From the NCBI GenBank assembly GCA_934047225.1, contig OW203983.1:37816310-37880309 (forward strand): 64,000 nt of DNA, in the 5' to 3' direction. Shown here one piece after another: positions 62,697 through 64,000 of this stretch. Numbering within the stretch: the stretch's first letter is position 1; every line of letters starts with the position of its first letter. Under the pieces are notes generated by a model, which saw nothing but the letters and a program-made list of their open reading frames with translations, was not told the DNA's origin and made no database searches. A program made the position numbers and the translations under genes. The stretch is from Ypsolopha sequella. Its lineage: Eukaryota > Arthropoda > Insecta > Lepidoptera > Ypsolophidae.

Positions 62697-63360
62697 CAGG
62701 GTGGCCAGTAAGTAGTGCTTCAAACGAAAACCATAGATAGCTGCAACCATGCCCTGTCAGAATAACCCAACATAGGTCTAACGAATGCCGTATGGTATTC
62801 GAGATTTTGCACCATAAGCAAGGCCTAAAATTTAAAAAAGATCAAATTTGGAAGCTTTGAATTTTTTCACAAAATTCCCCCATTGGTATTAAAATACCAA
62901 TAAAATTTTATTGGATTATCGATAAAAAAAAACTGTTTTTGGATTGGCACTATATATTACTTTTATATATCACTATATATCACTTTTAAGCCGATGGGCA
63001 ATTGGGTCTTGATACATTTTTTTTACACCACAGACCTTTAAACGTTGATGAAAAAATATCAATGGTCAAGTTTTATACATAAAATTTTTTTTCCTGGGAA
63101 AACCGTTACCATTTTTGAAAAACAGTGATATAAATTTCATAGGAAAACTCATTAAAAAAATACCAAGAATAAAAAAAGTTAAATTTGCTTCAGTTTTACA
63201 AATGAAATCAAAAAAAAGAACTAAGGGTAGAAATTTCACAAAAGTTCAAAAATCTTGAAAACCTTAGGACATTCGTTAGACCTATGTTGGGTTATCCTGA
63301 CAGGGCATGTTCGCAGCTATCTATGGTTTTCGTTTGAAGCACTACTTACTGGACATCCTG
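62697..63360. mobile_element. 664-bp TA-flanked foldback MITE
   Basis: Left CAGGGTGGCCAGTAAGTAGT and GAAAACCATAGATAGCTGC pair with GCAGCTATCTATGGTTTTC and ACTACTTACTGGACATCCTG. TA lies outside both ends. Arms of about 110 bp, interior AT-rich and non-coding. Confidence 0.92.
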
Positions 63361-63364
63361 TATA

Positions 63365-63845
63365 ATAGACGCCGTCTTGTAATGAAAAAATAAATGAAAA
63401 TATCTAGTAATCGTTTCTGACTATCTAATAAAAACGTTAATTTTGCAAGTCAGTGACTTTGATATCAGTAATGCGTTTATTGAACCTTCACCTCTGGAAG
63501 CTTTTATGAAATTACAGTTCAAGTCACCGCGACTTGTGAATGAGAGTAGGGGCTTTTGACCTGAAGACAGTTTCAGAATAATATTTATATAGCTATATTT
63601 TCAATTTTAAGCAGTTTAGTTTGTTAAAGTTTTTAATTTTTATTAATAAGTCTTAAAAATATATATTATTAGGATGTAGTCTAATTATTTCAATTATTTA
63701 AGTACTATTCTCATGATTACATCTTTTAAATAGTATTTACTTAAATATAAGCTAAAAATAATAAATTTATGGAAAAATCGCTATAGAAATCGAATTTTAA
63801 TAAGTAACTGTAACTATAAATTATGTCAATCAAAAATGTGTCACC
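63365..63845. other. AT-rich DNA, nothing recognised
   Basis: No feature identified. Confidence 0.45.
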
Positions 63846-64000
63846 TGGGGCTCTACCGCGTAATTCTCATTTGTATCAACTTCAAGCAAATACATGCGAA
63901 ATTCAACGCGTGCAAAAGAGATGGCATGTTAGGCGGGCGTCGCGTCGTCGCACGCACGACAAATTTCAATCTCAAGTTGATGTTGATGTAAATGAGAATT
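63846..64000. mobile_element. CAGTGGGTCTACCGCG-family MITE, copy 2, cut by window end
   Basis: GGGGCTCTACCGCGTAATTC and TCTCAAGTTGATGTTGATGT match 38717-38882 including the GACGCCCGCC centre. The right terminus is beyond 64000. Confidence 0.85.

Overview
The window looks like AT-rich nuclear DNA of an insect, most likely a moth or butterfly. Small GC-rich exons sit between long introns packed with short palindromic DNA transposons (MITEs), hAT fragments, RTE- and jockey/CR1-like LINE 3' ends and a tRNA-derived SINE. The lepidopteran assignment is an inference from this repeat profile and the gene sequences. No bacterial-style operons, rRNA, true tRNA genes or CRISPR arrays were seen.

Two host genes are present and converge tail to tail. 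On the + strand, eight exons between 2871 and 17192 encode the C-terminal three quarters (331 residues) of the PP2A regulatory B55 subunit (Drosophila twins, tws). Its first exons lie left of the window. All exon phases join and the sum is an exact number of codons. A repeat-poor stretch with many AATAAA signals (17193 to about 20100) is the likely 3' UTR and flank.

On the - strand, seventeen exons from 62328 down to 28387 encode an ADAM12/19/33-type (meltrin) transmembrane metalloprotease. In order they give the prodomain, a furin site, a catalytic domain with an intact zinc motif ([11 protein letters not shown]), disintegrin, cysteine-rich and EGF-like regions, a membrane span, and a very long (810-residue) disordered cytoplasmic tail in one exon. 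The signal-peptide exon was not found. All visible phases join (1542 residues plus stop). The membrane-span exon also stays open past its splice donor for about 195 further codons (34619 down to 34037), so the gene appears able to make two different cytoplasmic tails.

Layout: 1-2870, minisatellite and hAT relics; 2871-17192, tws with transposon-filled introns; 17193-20100, tws 3' flank; 20100-28386, convergent intergenic DNA with MITE clusters, hAT elements and one unexplained coding-like block near 24211; 28387-62328, the ADAM gene, whose introns hold nested transposons (up to three levels), a 552-bp foldback and a decayed RTE LINE; 62329-64000, upstream DNA with a 664-bp foldback and a MITE cut by the window edge.

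The two genes have no evident shared pathway: B55 directs PP2A phosphatase to substrates, and meltrins shed ectodomains and mediate adhesion. The most interesting items are the dual cytoplasmic tails of the ADAM gene, a MITE abutting the splice acceptor of its membrane exon, several transposon families with two or more copies and clean target-site duplications, and the nested insertions.
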